DNA of 64,000 nt from [Lactobacillus] rogosae (GCA_900112995.1 FONU01000004.1:62001-126000); one strand, 5' to 3'. Counted from the stretch's first letter, positions 36,328-47,700 are shown. The notes: generated from the letters alone by a model not told the origin. Numbers and translations: made by a program.

Positions 36328-38010
36328 TCAGTTACCTCCATTTCCAGTTCCATAATCAATTGCAACTGATAATTTCGTATCGTTCAAAAGATTTAAAATG
36401 TTATTTTTTAAAGTCAAATCAGTTTCCATCTTACTTGCAATTGATTCAATATCTGAAAGCATTGCATCTATGTCCTGCTTTTCAACTCCATCTCTTTTAA
36501 ATTTGGTAGCATATTGTTGTATAGAACTTCTTGCTAATTCAAGCATCTCTAAACGGACGATTTCTGTTTCATTGTCATTTTTACCAACAGATTCCATAAG
36601 CAATGAAAGATTATTGAAGAAATCTTGATATATCCCTCTATCCTCACCTGTTTTTTGTAATTCTGTTATTGTCGAATAAAAGTCTCCCACTGCATAATAA
36701 ACTTCTGCCGTCCCTCTGTTCTCATATCCATCTGGAGCATATTCTTTAACTTTTCCAAACCAGTTTTTGGCATTTATAGCTGAGGTAAGTTTATTAGCAT
36801 TTTCCTGATAGTAATACCAATATAACTTTCCAGTTTCATAACATATATCCGCATAATCCTTAGGATTCTTTATTAATTCATCCCTATTATTCGATATCAG
36901 CTTGTCTAATGTATTAGCTTCGCTATCAGTAAAATTATGATCATTATCACGAAACGCTCTTATTAATCCAAGATAAGCTTCTTTGTTTCCGCCTTGATTT
37001 GGTATTGCTATACAATCCTGATACAATTTTATTTTTTCATTATAATTAGATGTATCCTCTGCATTTTGCAATACTCTTTGATATTCTTCGGATGCCTTTT
37101 TATGTGCAACAATATTAAAGCTTAGTCCACTTACAGCAAATATTACACTTAAACTCAATGCAGCTATAAATCCACTAAGTTTTATTTTTTGCTTCTTTTT
37201 ATATTCATCATCAATAACTTTATAATGATCTAATGCATACATAAGCTCCGCTGCTGACTGATATCTGTCATCTGGATTTCTCTGTGTACATTTAAGAATA
37301 ATTCTTTCCAAGCCACTTGATAATTCAGGATTAATCTGTCTTATTGGCTTCATTTCATATGGTGGTTCACTTGGATTGCAGCCTGTAACCAGATGAAACA
37401 ATGTAGCTCCGAGACAATATATATCTGTTCTTGCATCAGTCTGTCCCATTCCACCAAACTGTTCCGGTGCCGCATACCCCACTGTACCTAAGCATGTTGT
37501 ATCCGCAAGGTTCTTTTCCTTAAATTCTCTTGCTGTACCAAAATCAATAAGTGTTACATTTCCATCTGGCTTTAACATTATATTTGCTGGTTTCATATCC
37601 CTATATATGATTGCCGGCTGTCTGGAATGTAAATATCCCAGTACATCACAAAGCTGTTTTGCCCATTCAATAACATATTCCTGTGGCTGTGCTCCATACT
37701 CTTCTAAAGCCTTATTAAGAGAATTACCTTCTATATAATCCATAATTATAATGAATGAATCTTCATTATCTATAACGTCAATAATACTAGGAAGGTTTTT
37801 ATGATTAAGCTTTTTAAGAATATCTGTTTCAGCGACAAGTCCCTGCTTAACGGCTTCAAATTCCAAAACACCATCTTTTCGCACTTCTTTTACAGCCCAT
37901 GTTTTGTTAGCTTTTTCATTAATCGCCATCCAGACAACACTCATACCGCCTTGTCCAACCTTACTAAGGATCTTATATTTGCCATCAACAAGTGAACCTA
38001 CTTCAAGCAT
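36328..38010 (-). CDS. Membrane Ser/Thr protein kinase with TPR-like C-terminus
   Basis: 560 residues. Hanks-type kinase domain 1-270: glycine loop GQGGMSVVW (19-27), Lys41 in WAVKEV, catalytic YRDMKPANIML, DFGTA, and the APE block GTVGYAAPEQFGG. One membrane helix near 281-304 (LSGFIAALSLSVIFAVSGLS). The C-terminal 250 residues are helical with TPR-like periodicity (ISNNRDELIKNPKDYADICY, YYAVGDFYSTI) rather than the PASTA repeats of PrkC kinases. All catalytic residues are present. AAGGAG before the ATG; it follows the phosphatase gene by 16 bp. Its likely targets are the neighbouring FHA and TTVL proteins. Confidence 0.92.
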   Translation of the reverse strand: MLEVGSLVDGKYKILSKVGQGGMSVVWMAINEKANKTWAVKEVRKDGVLEFEAVKQGLVAETDILKKLNHKNLPSIIDVIDNEDSFIIIMDYIEGNSLNKALEEYGAQPQEYVIEWAKQLCDVLGYLHSRQPAIIYRDMKPANIMLKPDGNVTLIDFGTAREFKEKNLADTTCLGTVGYAAPEQFGGMGQTDARTDIYCLGATLFHLVTGCNPSEPPYEMKPIRQINPELSSGLERIILKCTQRNPDDRYQSAAELMYALDHYKVIDDEYKKKQKIKLSGFIAALSLSVIFAVSGLSFNIVAHKKASEEYQRVLQNAEDTSNYNEKIKLYQDCIAIPNQGGNKEAYLGLIRAFRDNDHNFTDSEANTLDKLISNNRDELIKNPKDYADICYETGKLYWYYYQENANKLTSAINAKNWFGKVKEYAPDGYENRGTAEVYYAVGDFYSTITELQKTGEDRGIYQDFFNNLSLLMESVGKNDNETEIVRLEMLELARSSIQQYATKFKRDGVEKQDIDAMLSDIESIASKMETDLTLKNNILNLLNDTKLSVAIDYGTGNGGN

Positions 38011-38026
38011 CTTTTTTCTCCTTTAT

Positions 38027-38800
38027 CTAATATGTTCTTATAGATACAACTGTAATATTATCTCGTTCCTGCCTTTGCTTATTTATCTCCACAAGCGTAT
38101 CCATATTCTTCTTCATAATATCTTTATCAAGCATAACTGACGGATTTAAATAATTATATATTTCATCATTACTTATCTCGTGCCTAAAACCATCACTACA
38201 TAACATATACACGGCATCCTTTTTGGTATTTCCAATAAATATATCTGGATATATGTAATCAGATGCTCCAATACACTGTAAAAGAACACTTCTTCTGGCA
38301 TCATATTTTGCCTGTTCTTCTGTCAGATTCCCGAGTTCTACTTCTCTTGAAACAACTGTCTGATCTTTAGTAAGAACTGACACTTTATCCATTATTTCAT
38401 ACGCACGGGTATCACCTACATTTATTATGTAATACTTCTTTTCTGTTATTAAAATGGCTGTAACCGTTGTTCCAACACCTGATGTTAATCCGCATTTTTT
38501 TCCATAATTTTTAATTTTTTCATTAAAATCTATTGCTATGCCACACCAATCTTTCTGAATATCTGCATCTTCCAAACCATTTTCACACAATATTGGCAGT
38601 TTCATATCAACCCAGTTACAAAATGCTTTAACAACTGAAGCACTTGCAACTTCTCCTTTAGATAATCCACCCATACCATCACATAACACTGCAAATGCCA
38701 TTTTTTCTGACTGTGTTCTAATAACTCTGGCATTATAACTATCCTGATTAGTATTTTTTGTATTTCCTATATCGGTTGTTGCAGAAATAATAAAATCCAC
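38027..38800 (-). CDS. PP2C-family Ser/Thr phosphatase
   Basis: 257 residues, GTG start at 38798-38800 with GGGAGGTAA upstream. PPM/PP2C motifs: TDIGNTKNTNQDSY (first metal Asp), VLCDGMGGLSKGEVAS, GTTVTAILI, NVGDTRAY, LCSDGF and RDNITVVSI. All metal-binding Asp residues are visible. It should reverse the phosphorylation carried out by the kinase encoded 16 bp downstream, as in other bacterial STPK/PP2C pairs. Confidence 0.93.
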   Translation of the reverse strand: MDFIISATTDIGNTKNTNQDSYNARVIRTQSEKMAFAVLCDGMGGLSKGEVASASVVKAFCNWVDMKLPILCENGLEDADIQKDWCGIAIDFNEKIKNYGKKCGLTSGVGTTVTAILITEKKYYIINVGDTRAYEIMDKVSVLTKDQTVVSREVELGNLTEEQAKYDARRSVLLQCIGASDYIYPDIFIGNTKKDAVYMLCSDGFRHEISNDEIYNYLNPSVMLDKDIMKKNMDTLVEINKQRQERDNITVVSIRTY

Positions 38801-38868
38801 TATTTATTACCTCCCTTTGCATATAATTATGTTAATATAGCCTAAATAATTATTACTATTAACCATAA

Positions 38869-40662
38869 TTAAAACATTCTAAATTCAAAGTCTTCATTTC
38901 CAAAACGAATTTTATCGCCATTTTCTATTTCAACTTCTATATTACTCTGTATCATTTTTCCATTGACATATGTATGGTTAGTCGAATTAGTATCCATTAC
39001 ATAATATTTAGAATCTCTTGTTATAATATTTGCATGACTTCTACTTACTGCTGTATTGTCACTTACAAAATAATCAACATAACTTTTTTCTTTTCCAATT
39101 CTAAATACAGGCTTATTGATCATAATTTTCTCATTGTTTTTCATCCTTATTAAGTTAGGTGAAATCATCTGTGGGTTTCTCATACTTGGATTTAAAACAG
39201 TTGTTCCGCCATTTCTTAACATATCAAGATTGGTAGTTTCTCCAAAATTCATCTGCTGTCCCTGCATAGGTGGCTGTTCCTGATTATGCTGTTGTGTCTG
39301 TACAAACGATTGATTATATTCCTGTGCTTTATTCTGTGATGGATTATTATAATCAGCTCTTACATTACCAACCTGTTCTTCTGTGGCTGCATATTCATTT
39401 TGAACAGACTGCTGTGGCTGAGTAACATTCTGTTGCTTAACCCTGTTTTGAACCATTGACATATTCTGCTGTCCCGGTATTGCAAAATTCTGCTGCCCAT
39501 TCATACCTGGCATAGGTGATCTGACATTTCCTCCTTGCATAGATGGAACTCTCATTCCATTGCCTTCTGGCATTCCTGGAACATTAAAATTACCAGACTG
39601 TGGCTGTCCTTTTGGCATTTTGGGATTTTTATCTCTTTTATGCTTATTTCCAGCCTCTGGCATCCCCATATTCCCTGAAGCCATATTATTCTGAGCATTT
39701 GCCTTTTTAGCTGCTTTTTGTGCTTTATATATAGCTGCATTTTCTGCACTATAATGCTGTAAAAGATAAAATAAACTCATTTCCTTTTGTGTCCCTGACT
39801 GCTGATTTGTCTGGAACTGCTGTGACGAACGATTAATTGGCTGATTAGGCATATTACCATTTGGTATATTCATCTGTCTATTATTAGGCATAGGTCTTAC
39901 AGGCTGCTGAAACTGCTGAGCCTGCTGACTTTGCGGTTTTGACTGTACTTGAATTGTTCTTTGCTGCTGTTGCACTGGAATTGACTGTGCCTGCTGTACA
40001 GGTACCTGCTGTGGCTGAACACTTCGGTTATTAATATTATTCTGAGCCATATTCTGCTGATTATTAATAGATTCATTCTTAACATTTGACAACATCTCAG
40101 TTACATTTCCATCATTTCTGATTTCTTCAAGCAGCATCTTAAAATCTGTAAGTGAAAATGCTGGAGAAGTATTAAGGAAATTGAAAATCTTTGCAACGTG
40201 ATCAGAATTTTCTGTAGAATCAAATTGTGTATTCACCATTATATTTTTGAAAAATACACCCAAATCCGTTCTTTCTCTTTCAAGATTACTTATAGGAAGA
40301 CATATTAACATCGCTTCACACGTAGATACATCTGCGAAAATATAATCTAAATCAAGTACAATTGCGTTAGAATCAATCATATAATCTTCTGCTGATAATA
40401 AACCATCAACAATTCCACTAAACACTCCAAGAAGTCTTTTCTTATTAACTGGTCCATTAAAAAATTGTCTTACTGATATTTTTGATGAAACATTATATTT
40501 TATATATCTCGTTTCATTCATCTGAGTAAATAATGTCTGTGCCAAACCTTGAATTTTGTTATTCGTAAGCATACCAAGACTTAATGAATCTACAACATCC
40601 GATTCTTTTACCTCATATACTAAATATGTACTTGCTCCTTGATTTTCGTATGTAAATTCCAT
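38869..40662 (-). CDS. FHA-domain protein with GarA-like ETT motif
   Basis: 597 residues. Residues 1 to about 200 form an N-terminal domain that commonly accompanies FHA domains in Lachnospiraceae. About 205-470 is a low-complexity Gln/Pro/Met/Asn-rich linker. The C-terminal 90 residues are an FHA domain with FRIGKE, VSRSHANI and NSTNHTYVNG, keeping the Arg/Ser/His/Asn phosphopeptide contacts except that the usual GR is GK. Just before it, near residues 475-490, lie GETTNLDML and GGTTVLN. In GarA/OdhI an ETT motif before the FHA domain is phosphorylated and bound intramolecularly; the same switch is likely here. Between the WG-repeat and phosphatase genes. Confidence 0.88.
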   Translation of the reverse strand: MEFTYENQGASTYLVYEVKESDVVDSLSLGMLTNNKIQGLAQTLFTQMNETRYIKYNVSSKISVRQFFNGPVNKKRLLGVFSGIVDGLLSAEDYMIDSNAIVLDLDYIFADVSTCEAMLICLPISNLERERTDLGVFFKNIMVNTQFDSTENSDHVAKIFNFLNTSPAFSLTDFKMLLEEIRNDGNVTEMLSNVKNESINNQQNMAQNNINNRSVQPQQVPVQQAQSIPVQQQQRTIQVQSKPQSQQAQQFQQPVRPMPNNRQMNIPNGNMPNQPINRSSQQFQTNQQSGTQKEMSLFYLLQHYSAENAAIYKAQKAAKKANAQNNMASGNMGMPEAGNKHKRDKNPKMPKGQPQSGNFNVPGMPEGNGMRVPSMQGGNVRSPMPGMNGQQNFAIPGQQNMSMVQNRVKQQNVTQPQQSVQNEYAATEEQVGNVRADYNNPSQNKAQEYNQSFVQTQQHNQEQPPMQGQQMNFGETTNLDMLRNGGTTVLNPSMRNPQMISPNLIRMKNNEKIMINKPVFRIGKEKSYVDYFVSDNTAVSRSHANIITRDSKYYVMDTNSTNHTYVNGKMIQSNIEVEIENGDKIRFGNEDFEFRMF

Positions 40663-40665
40663 AAC

Positions 40666-41979
40666 TTAGTCCTCCCTGTTTAATCTATATAATTTAAGCA
40701 GCTGCCATTTATCGCCAACTTTTACAAAACAACTGCCTTTTTCGTTAAAATCTTTTGCACCATAATATTGTGGTTCTATCTTTATCTCCTCATTTGAATC
40801 AACAAATCCCCATTTTCCATCAATAAGAACCGCTGCCATTCCATTCATATATGAACGTGCATCATTATATGTATTATCCGAATGTTTCTTTCCTTCTTTA
40901 TCTATAAAAAACCATTTACCATTCTGCTTAACAGCCGCATATGTATCATCGCTAAATAACTTTGCATCTTCATATACATCTGAACCAATTTGTTTTCCGG
41001 AAGTATCAACCATTATGTAGCCATTTCCCGTCTTGACAAACAATCTGTCATTTCTACAAACAATATTTTTTTCATCAATAATAATATCTTCATATTCTGT
41101 AGAGCCAACCTGCTTTCCATCTTTATTAATAATCTTCCATGCAGAACCTGTCTTTACTGCCCCTATATCTCCATTTATTGCAGTTGCATTATCATAATCA
41201 CCAAATAATTTTTCAAAATCTTCATCAAGATATGAATATTTCCCATTTTCATTTCGTGCCGTCATTATTCCATTTATAAGTATTCCAAATTGCTTATATT
41301 TTTCATTCGTTGCCCTAACTTTTTCATCTGTTTTATCTATAAAATATGCATCACCATTTTTATCAATTACAGCCGCACAAGCAGCACCTGAAAAAGCATC
41401 TGCACTTTTATATTTCTTTTGTATCTTGCTATTTCCATATCTATCAACATATCCCCAGTTGTCATTAGCTCTCACTGCACAAAAATTATTACTATAAACC
41501 GATACTTCATCATAGGAGTTCAAATCAAGTCTGTACTTGTATTCAATTTCACTTTTTAATGAATCAATATAATCTGATGATATATTACGTTTATCTGCTA
41601 TATCTAAAATAGAATAACAATTAGAATAATCATTAACAGACATATAATTTTGTAATATACAATCATAAGACTTAGAATTTCTAGGATATTGTTCAATAAA
41701 TGTTTCACACCATGCAAGCCATGCATCATAACTATTTTCTTGTCTTGAGTAATAATCAGCCACCTCTTCATATATGTCAGCTGAAGATTTTACACTAAGT
41801 GCCTTACTATAATTTTCTACCGCATACTTAGTTACATTAATATCTGCATAATTTCTTGCTTCAGTTAGATATTTATTATATTCCCTATCTACACTTAGTT
41901 TGTTTGAAATAAGCCTATACCAAGAAAGAACCATTACTACAATCATAACTATTGGCACTAATTTTCTATAATTCTTCAT
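40666..41979 (-). CDS. WG-repeat membrane-anchored protein
   Basis: 437 residues. N-terminal membrane anchor (LVPIVMIVVMVLSWYRLI). Residues about 35-150 have TPR-like helices (YSKALSVKSSADIYEEVADY). From about 165 there are WG beta repeats: WGYVDRYGNSKI, WKIINKDGKQVG, YIMVDTSGKQIG, WFFIDKEGKKH, WGFVDSNEEIKIEPQY. The repeats probably form an extracytoplasmic beta scaffold. It stands 13 bp after the prepilin peptidase gene and 3 bp before the FHA gene, bridging the pilus and phosphorylation parts of the train. Function unknown. Confidence 0.8.
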   Translation of the reverse strand: MKNYRKLVPIVMIVVMVLSWYRLISNKLSVDREYNKYLTEARNYADINVTKYAVENYSKALSVKSSADIYEEVADYYSRQENSYDAWLAWCETFIEQYPRNSKSYDCILQNYMSVNDYSNCYSILDIADKRNISSDYIDSLKSEIEYKYRLDLNSYDEVSVYSNNFCAVRANDNWGYVDRYGNSKIQKKYKSADAFSGAACAAVIDKNGDAYFIDKTDEKVRATNEKYKQFGILINGIMTARNENGKYSYLDEDFEKLFGDYDNATAINGDIGAVKTGSAWKIINKDGKQVGSTEYEDIIIDEKNIVCRNDRLFVKTGNGYIMVDTSGKQIGSDVYEDAKLFSDDTYAAVKQNGKWFFIDKEGKKHSDNTYNDARSYMNGMAAVLIDGKWGFVDSNEEIKIEPQYYGAKDFNEKGSCFVKVGDKWQLLKLYRLNRED

Positions 41980-41992
41980 AACTTACGCCTTT

Positions 41993-42661
41993 CTATAATC
42001 CTGTTAAAAATATACCTACAACAGTACCAGCATATATACTTGGTCCAAATGGTATTACATCTTTTCTATTCTTTCTTTTTAGTATTAATAATATTATTGA
42101 TATAAAAAATGACACTATCAAAGAAAAAAATACTGAATTAAAAACTCCAAATAATCCCTGATACAATCCCATCAATGCAAATAATTTTATATCTCCCATA
42201 CCTATACTGTTTTTGAATATTAATAAGATTATTAAAAAAAATCCCCCTATTATAATTGCTCCTGCCAAATCAGACTTAATTGTAACAATTACATCATCTT
42301 TTGAATTTATAAATTCAAATACATAAAGTATTATTCTTATAAATAATGCTATAATTAATAACTGATTAGGTATTCGATGTTCTTTATAATCAACAACTGC
42401 CATTGGGTATATAAAACTTATAAGTATAAGCATCTTCATTTGTTCTAAAAACAACGTATCAACATATATAGTATTAAATAAAACTATTACACCAATATTA
42501 ATTATTGCTCCAACACACAAATAAATAATTCTATTACGTCCAAATCTTAAACAATCTTTATTAATATTTTTAAGACTATCACCTTTTAAATACTGACATG
42601 TTCCTACATAGCCAACTATAAGGATTAATAATGTCACAAATAATTCAATAACTATTTTCAT
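41993..42661 (-). CDS. Prepilin peptidase, A24 family (TadV-like)
   Basis: 222 residues with about six membrane helices. The two catalytic aspartates are visible: VVDYKEHRIPN near residue 92 and the GxGD block GMGDIKLFALMG near residue 154. No N-methylase domain, as usual for TadV/CpaA. It should cleave the Flp-like pilin and TadE-like pseudopilins in the membrane. Start and upstream stop overlap by one base (TAATG). Confidence 0.9.
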   Translation of the reverse strand: MKIVIELFVTLLILIVGYVGTCQYLKGDSLKNINKDCLRFGRNRIIYLCVGAIINIGVIVLFNTIYVDTLFLEQMKMLILISFIYPMAVVDYKEHRIPNQLLIIALFIRIILYVFEFINSKDDVIVTIKSDLAGAIIIGGFFLIILLIFKNSIGMGDIKLFALMGLYQGLFGVFNSVFFSLIVSFFISIILLILKRKNRKDVIPFGPSIYAGTVVGIFLTGL

Positions 42662-44007
42662 TACTCTTCCTCCTGACTATTATTATTTGTGGTTTTGCTT
42701 GCACCATTTCCATAACTTTGTACAAGTTCAATAGATACGCCTTTGGTATCCGATAATTTTATAATTTCTTCCATTTTTTCTTTTAGCCCTGTATCTTCAG
42801 GAATAACTAAAATAACTTTATTCGATGCCCCTGAACAATCATTTGACGTCTTTGTTGTTACTCCATCTTTGGTTGTTTTTGTTTCCACTGTCTTTAAACC
42901 ATCTGTTGTGCTCTTCATTTTTCCACATAAACGCTCAATAGACATTTTTATCGCTTCTGTACTTAAATCATCAACACTTTTTACATCTTCACCATCTTCT
43001 GAATATAATGGATTCATTGATGAAATCATTACAAACTCCTTTTTATCCGTACTATACATCTGAACATCAGTTAAACCAGCTGTCTTTTTATAACCTTCAT
43101 CTTGTAAATCTTTGATAGCCATATTACGGATATAATTAGCTCTTTCTGTAACTGTTGCCTCTGTCCATAATGTATTATTAACAACTACATTATCCTTACG
43201 GCTTTGATATGCTGATTCACCCGTAAGCCAGCCATGTGTTACTGCTTTTTGATGAAAATGAAATGTTTGCTTTATTGGTAAAAGAGCTATAACCTTAACA
43301 TCATATGAAACATCAACTGTTATCTCATTGGAACCGCTTGGAAATATTGTTGAATTAGAAAAATCAAGACTATCCAAATATGTATTCTTATCTGCTTTCT
43401 TTACTACACCTAATTCTTTTAAGCTGTCCTCAACATTACCACCTTTAGAATTTACAAGATGTTTTTTACACATTGCTTTTGATAAAGGAGCTGCAATTAA
43501 TCTTGACTTTGCAAAATCAAGTCCCTTACTTGCTACAAGTTTAGACATACCATAAATAATTTTCTTGGGATCATCTGCTATATCCTTTATAGCATCTTCT
43601 ATATTTCCACCAGCTGTCTGCATATTATTAATACTTTCCATTGCTGAGTCCATAGCATTAGTAATATCATCTATATTCGTATACTCCTGCTTACCCGTAT
43701 TACCAAGATTTTGAATTTCATTAAACACTGTATCTACATTTGTCATAATTGTACTGATACTCTGTGTGTCATTTTTTCCTGCCTCTGCAAGCTCAGCTTC
43801 ACTCTTGTTAAATCCAGTTAATGAATATAGATAACTATACTGTGATAATTCTCTGGCTGTTGTGTTGATAGCAATAGCTACCTTTGCCTGAACTAAAGCT
43901 ATATTAACTATTGTTAGTATTGTTATAATTGCAAACATAAACGCTGTGAGAGAGATGGTTGCTTCTACAGTAACAACACCATTTTCTTCACTTGTCCGCA
44001 TTTTCAT
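42661..44007 (-). CDS. TadE/TadG-like pseudopilin, large
   Basis: About 448 residues. I prefer the ATG at 44005-44007 because GGAG lies 8 bp before it; the ATG at 44013 would be only 2 bp from that site. N-terminal TadE-type segment VTVEATISLTAFMFAIITIL preceded by a short polar leader (ENG), the prepilin-peptidase-like pattern. The remainder is a long helical and beta extracytoplasmic region ending in a Gln/Asn-rich tail. Probably a minor pilin or assembly factor of the Tad system. Followed by the prepilin peptidase. Confidence 0.8.
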   Translation of the reverse strand: MKMRTSEENGVVTVEATISLTAFMFAIITILTIVNIALVQAKVAIAINTTARELSQYSYLYSLTGFNKSEAELAEAGKNDTQSISTIMTNVDTVFNEIQNLGNTGKQEYTNIDDITNAMDSAMESINNMQTAGGNIEDAIKDIADDPKKIIYGMSKLVASKGLDFAKSRLIAAPLSKAMCKKHLVNSKGGNVEDSLKELGVVKKADKNTYLDSLDFSNSTIFPSGSNEITVDVSYDVKVIALLPIKQTFHFHQKAVTHGWLTGESAYQSRKDNVVVNNTLWTEATVTERANYIRNMAIKDLQDEGYKKTAGLTDVQMYSTDKKEFVMISSMNPLYSEDGEDVKSVDDLSTEAIKMSIERLCGKMKSTTDGLKTVETKTTKDGVTTKTSNDCSGASNKVILVIPEDTGLKEKMEEIIKLSDTKGVSIELVQSYGNGASKTTNNNSQEEE

Positions 44008-44037
44008 ATCCATCTCTCCTTCCTAAAATTCAAATAA

Positions 44038-44673
44038 TTACTTAGTATTCCTTACTGTCTGTGCCATTGCGTTAACAGTATTCCTGACCTGATTTATCAT
44101 ATCGTCTGGCTGTGACTTATCTAAAACTGTTCCTTCAATACTGCATGGAATTCCATCCATAATAAACGAATAACCTATTGTATAAAGCTCATAATTACCT
44201 GTCTCTGCATGACACGCAAGTTTTCCCTCAAACTTATACATTTCCGTACCATTGACAGTAAGTTTGGAATCTTTTTCAACTTTTAGCTCATCAATTGTGG
44301 CATAATTTTGCATATTTTTTATATAATCTTTGAATACTCCCTCTTGTGCCTGCTCTAACGTTGTTACTTTTATTGTATCATCGGCTGTAATTGCAATATT
44401 AATTTGTCGTCCAATTACATATAACTTTGAAAATCCACTTTCAATTTCTTGATAATCTGGAACATTAATATATATTTTCTCTGCCGGAACTTGATAAATT
44501 TTTGTCAATTCTCCAACTGCTTGAGTTACGTTTTTTATTGTGTCGTTTTCATTTTCACCACTTAATTCCGTAGTACTTACCTTATTTTGTTCATTGTTTT
44601 CAATACTATAGCCACAAGCAATCAAAGACATTGTCACAATTAAACTTAAACTAATCACTATAAATTTTTTCAT
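44038..44673 (-). CDS. Lipoprotein of the Tad cluster
   Basis: I place the start at the ATG 44671-44673 (MKKFIVISLSL), which follows AAAGGAG; the longer frame to 44781 overlaps the upstream gene. About 211 residues with signal peptide and lipobox SLIAC. The rest is a compact alpha/beta domain (KIYQVPAEKIYINVPDYQEI, YKFEGKLACHAETGNYELYT). No family recognised. Its place among the pilin-like genes suggests an envelope-anchored assembly helper, perhaps replacing a pilotin-like role. Confidence 0.7.
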   Translation of the reverse strand: MKKFIVISLSLIVTMSLIACGYSIENNEQNKVSTTELSGENENDTIKNVTQAVGELTKIYQVPAEKIYINVPDYQEIESGFSKLYVIGRQINIAITADDTIKVTTLEQAQEGVFKDYIKNMQNYATIDELKVEKDSKLTVNGTEMYKFEGKLACHAETGNYELYTIGYSFIMDGIPCSIEGTVLDKSQPDDMINQVRNTVNAMAQTVRNTK

Positions 44674-44704
44674 TTTTTCTCCTTTAACCACAATTTCTAC
44701 ATAT

Positions 44705-47700
44705 TTAATATCCTTTAATGTTTTTATACTGAATTGTATACCAATTAGTATTGTCTTTTGGATTCCCCTGTACATCTGCAAATAAAGGAAGCGCTAACAA
44801 TGTAGGTTTTACCTGTATTGTAGCCGATAATTCAACATACATTGAGGCCTTCGACATCTTAAATCCACTTCGATTAGGCTGCTTTGCCATATTTACCTGA
44901 ATAACATCTGCTGTTCTTAAAATAACTCCTTCTTGATTTGTATAAAGACCAATAATCAAAAATAATCTAAGATAATCACTATATGCAAATGAAAGAAGGG
45001 ACGTAACTCCTGTATTATCATTATCTTTACTTAGATTAACACCAGCGTTAGAATTTCCAAATATGCCATCAATCTTTGAATTAAGAGTTTCTTTAAGTTT
45101 ATCAGCACCTTCACTCATTGAATTTTTAACCTCTTCTATCATTTGTGTTTTATATTCTGATACCTTTGAACCCGCCTTATTTATTTCTTCTGTTATATGT
45201 ATTCTTACCTTACTTAAAACGCCATTAAGTTCCGCAGCTATGTCTTCTACATTTCCTTGTGCATCTTTTCCAGCATCTTCTATAGCTGTTATTACTGTCT
45301 CAATATAATTTTGCTTTATATAATCAACAGCCTGTTTTTTTACTATATATGAAATATCTGTTGACTTATCTACACCATTTCCTTCTTCATCAATCCAATT
45401 ATCAAGTGCTGTTGATACATAATTAACCTTATCTATTGATTGATTTACCGCATATTCCTCTATTGCATTATTTGCAAGAGTCGTTAATTTCTGAATAGCT
45501 GTATTGGCATGCCTTTCAATCAAAGTATCATAAGCATTTCCCAAATAACCTGATATTTCTTCCTGCTTTGCATTAATATCTTTACTTAATTCCTCATCTG
45601 TCATATCAAGAAATTCTGACAATTTTTTCTGACTCTCATCAATTATTTTTGTACCAGTTTCTTTTACAATCTCTGTTACTTTCCCTTTGGCGTAATTTAT
45701 TAATCCGCTAACCGATAATTGCCATGTTTCTTTATTTTTAAATAAAGGAACTTTTTCACCTTCTCTTAAATTTGACAAATCAAGACCTGATTCACAACAA
45801 GCAAGACCAATTATTATTCCTGCCTGTATAAGCGGAGCAGGAATAACTCCCAACGTTGCCGCAGATATAGGAGTTGCCATTGCAAATGCTGTTTCTCTTA
45901 TCTCAGAAGATGTAAATGCATATATAAGGTTAAATCCTAACCTAATACCATATATTGAACCATATGCTTTTATTAAATTCTCACTGTTACTTCCACCATA
46001 TATTACATATTCTATTTCCGAACCATATGCAAAATTATTATCACTATTAATAGATGTGTTAGTTATTGATGTAACCGTAGTTCCTGGATGTTGTTTTTCA
46101 TTCTCCTTCTCTATAGTGTCGTAACTAAACATTCCCATAACATATTCAGAAAAATAAAGATTATCTCTTAACTCTGTTGCCATATCCACTATTTTTTCTG
46201 CAAGTCCTGAAAATATTGAACTAAGACTTTTACTTGTATCTTTAGCTGCATTATCTCCAGCTGTTACAGATGCTGAAGCTGTTTCGCTTCCTCCTGAACC
46301 ACTTGACGGCAAATCAGATTGCTCACTTATTTGATTGCCACTCTTAGCATCAGGTATAGTGGCCTTTGATTCTGCATCACTTTTAGCTTTATCTTTTATA
46401 CTATTATATAAGGCTTTTCCACTATCACTTGATGTATTTTCTTCTTTTTCTTCTGTAGATGTTGAAACTTCACCAACATTAAAGTGTGTATACAAATATG
46501 AATAAAATTCTAATTTATCTTTAATAAGATTTGCCTGCGTTCCCGACTGATTTTCCCATGACACGTCAACTGAAGAGCCAATATTAAACCGTTCATTACA
46601 CCAGCTGTTTGCTTGATTTTCCAAATCAGTACTATCTGTTGAAACATTTTTTAAATTATCATCACCTATATTCTGACTTAATATATATGTAAATGTAGAA
46701 TAATCACTTATCTCTCCAATCGGCGTATTAAAAAATGTATAACTATCTATTTCATTCAACATATCTCCAAGATGTGAGCCAATATTATTTAATCTATTAA
46801 TAAGATTATCAACATCACTTTCTTTTAAATATGAAGATAAATTATTAATTTCAGCCAAATCTTGCTTTGCCATAGTTGTATTTTTTAATTCAGATGAACT
46901 TGCAGAGGATTTCCAATCTGATTCCTTTTGTTTTAAAGACCCATCTGATTTAATTTTATTTTTAACATCATTCAAATAAGGTATTGCTAACTCTATATTA
47001 TTTTTAGCATTTTGTATTGTTGCCCTGTAGCCATTTATCTGATTATAAAGTTCTGTAACCCTATTAGCTGTTGCTTCAGTATTAGTATCTGCATTATTTG
47101 CATATCCCTGTAATGTACTATTATATTGTGATATTGTAGTATTAAATACACCTGATAATGCATCAAACTGATTCATATATTTTTCATAATAGTACGAAAG
47201 TTGATGTGCACTATTTTCATCACATATTGTATAATAATCTTCTGTTACACTCTTACCAGAAGCATTTGTTGCCGCATTTTCGTAAGCATTTTTTAGCTTG
47301 CTATACTTCTCATACAGTGTTTTCATAGCAAAAACCCAATTTTCATACAGATTTTTTCTATTTATCTGCACAAGGAACTGTAAACCGTATGTATTTCCAT
47401 TATATTCTGGCAGATTATTTTCTGCTTTTTTCAAATCATTATAAGAATTATAATAATCTACCAATCTGCCTTTTATATTTTCTGCCGTTGCCTTTTTTTC
47501 ATTCGAATAATCAGACAGTTTATCATATGTATCAAGCTTTGATGTCTTATCACTATTGGTATAAAATACAGCAACTTCTTTTTCTTCATCATTAATTTTT
47601 ATATTTTCTTCACCTATATAATATGAATAATTTGTAAATCCACTATATGATTGTGTATCATATAAATCTTTTATAACCTTTTTAGCTAAATTTTTATACT

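Noticed and set aside
36328-38010. PrkC/PknB-type kinase with PASTA repeats
   Set aside because: The region after the membrane helix is TPR-like helical and has no PASTA sequence pattern.
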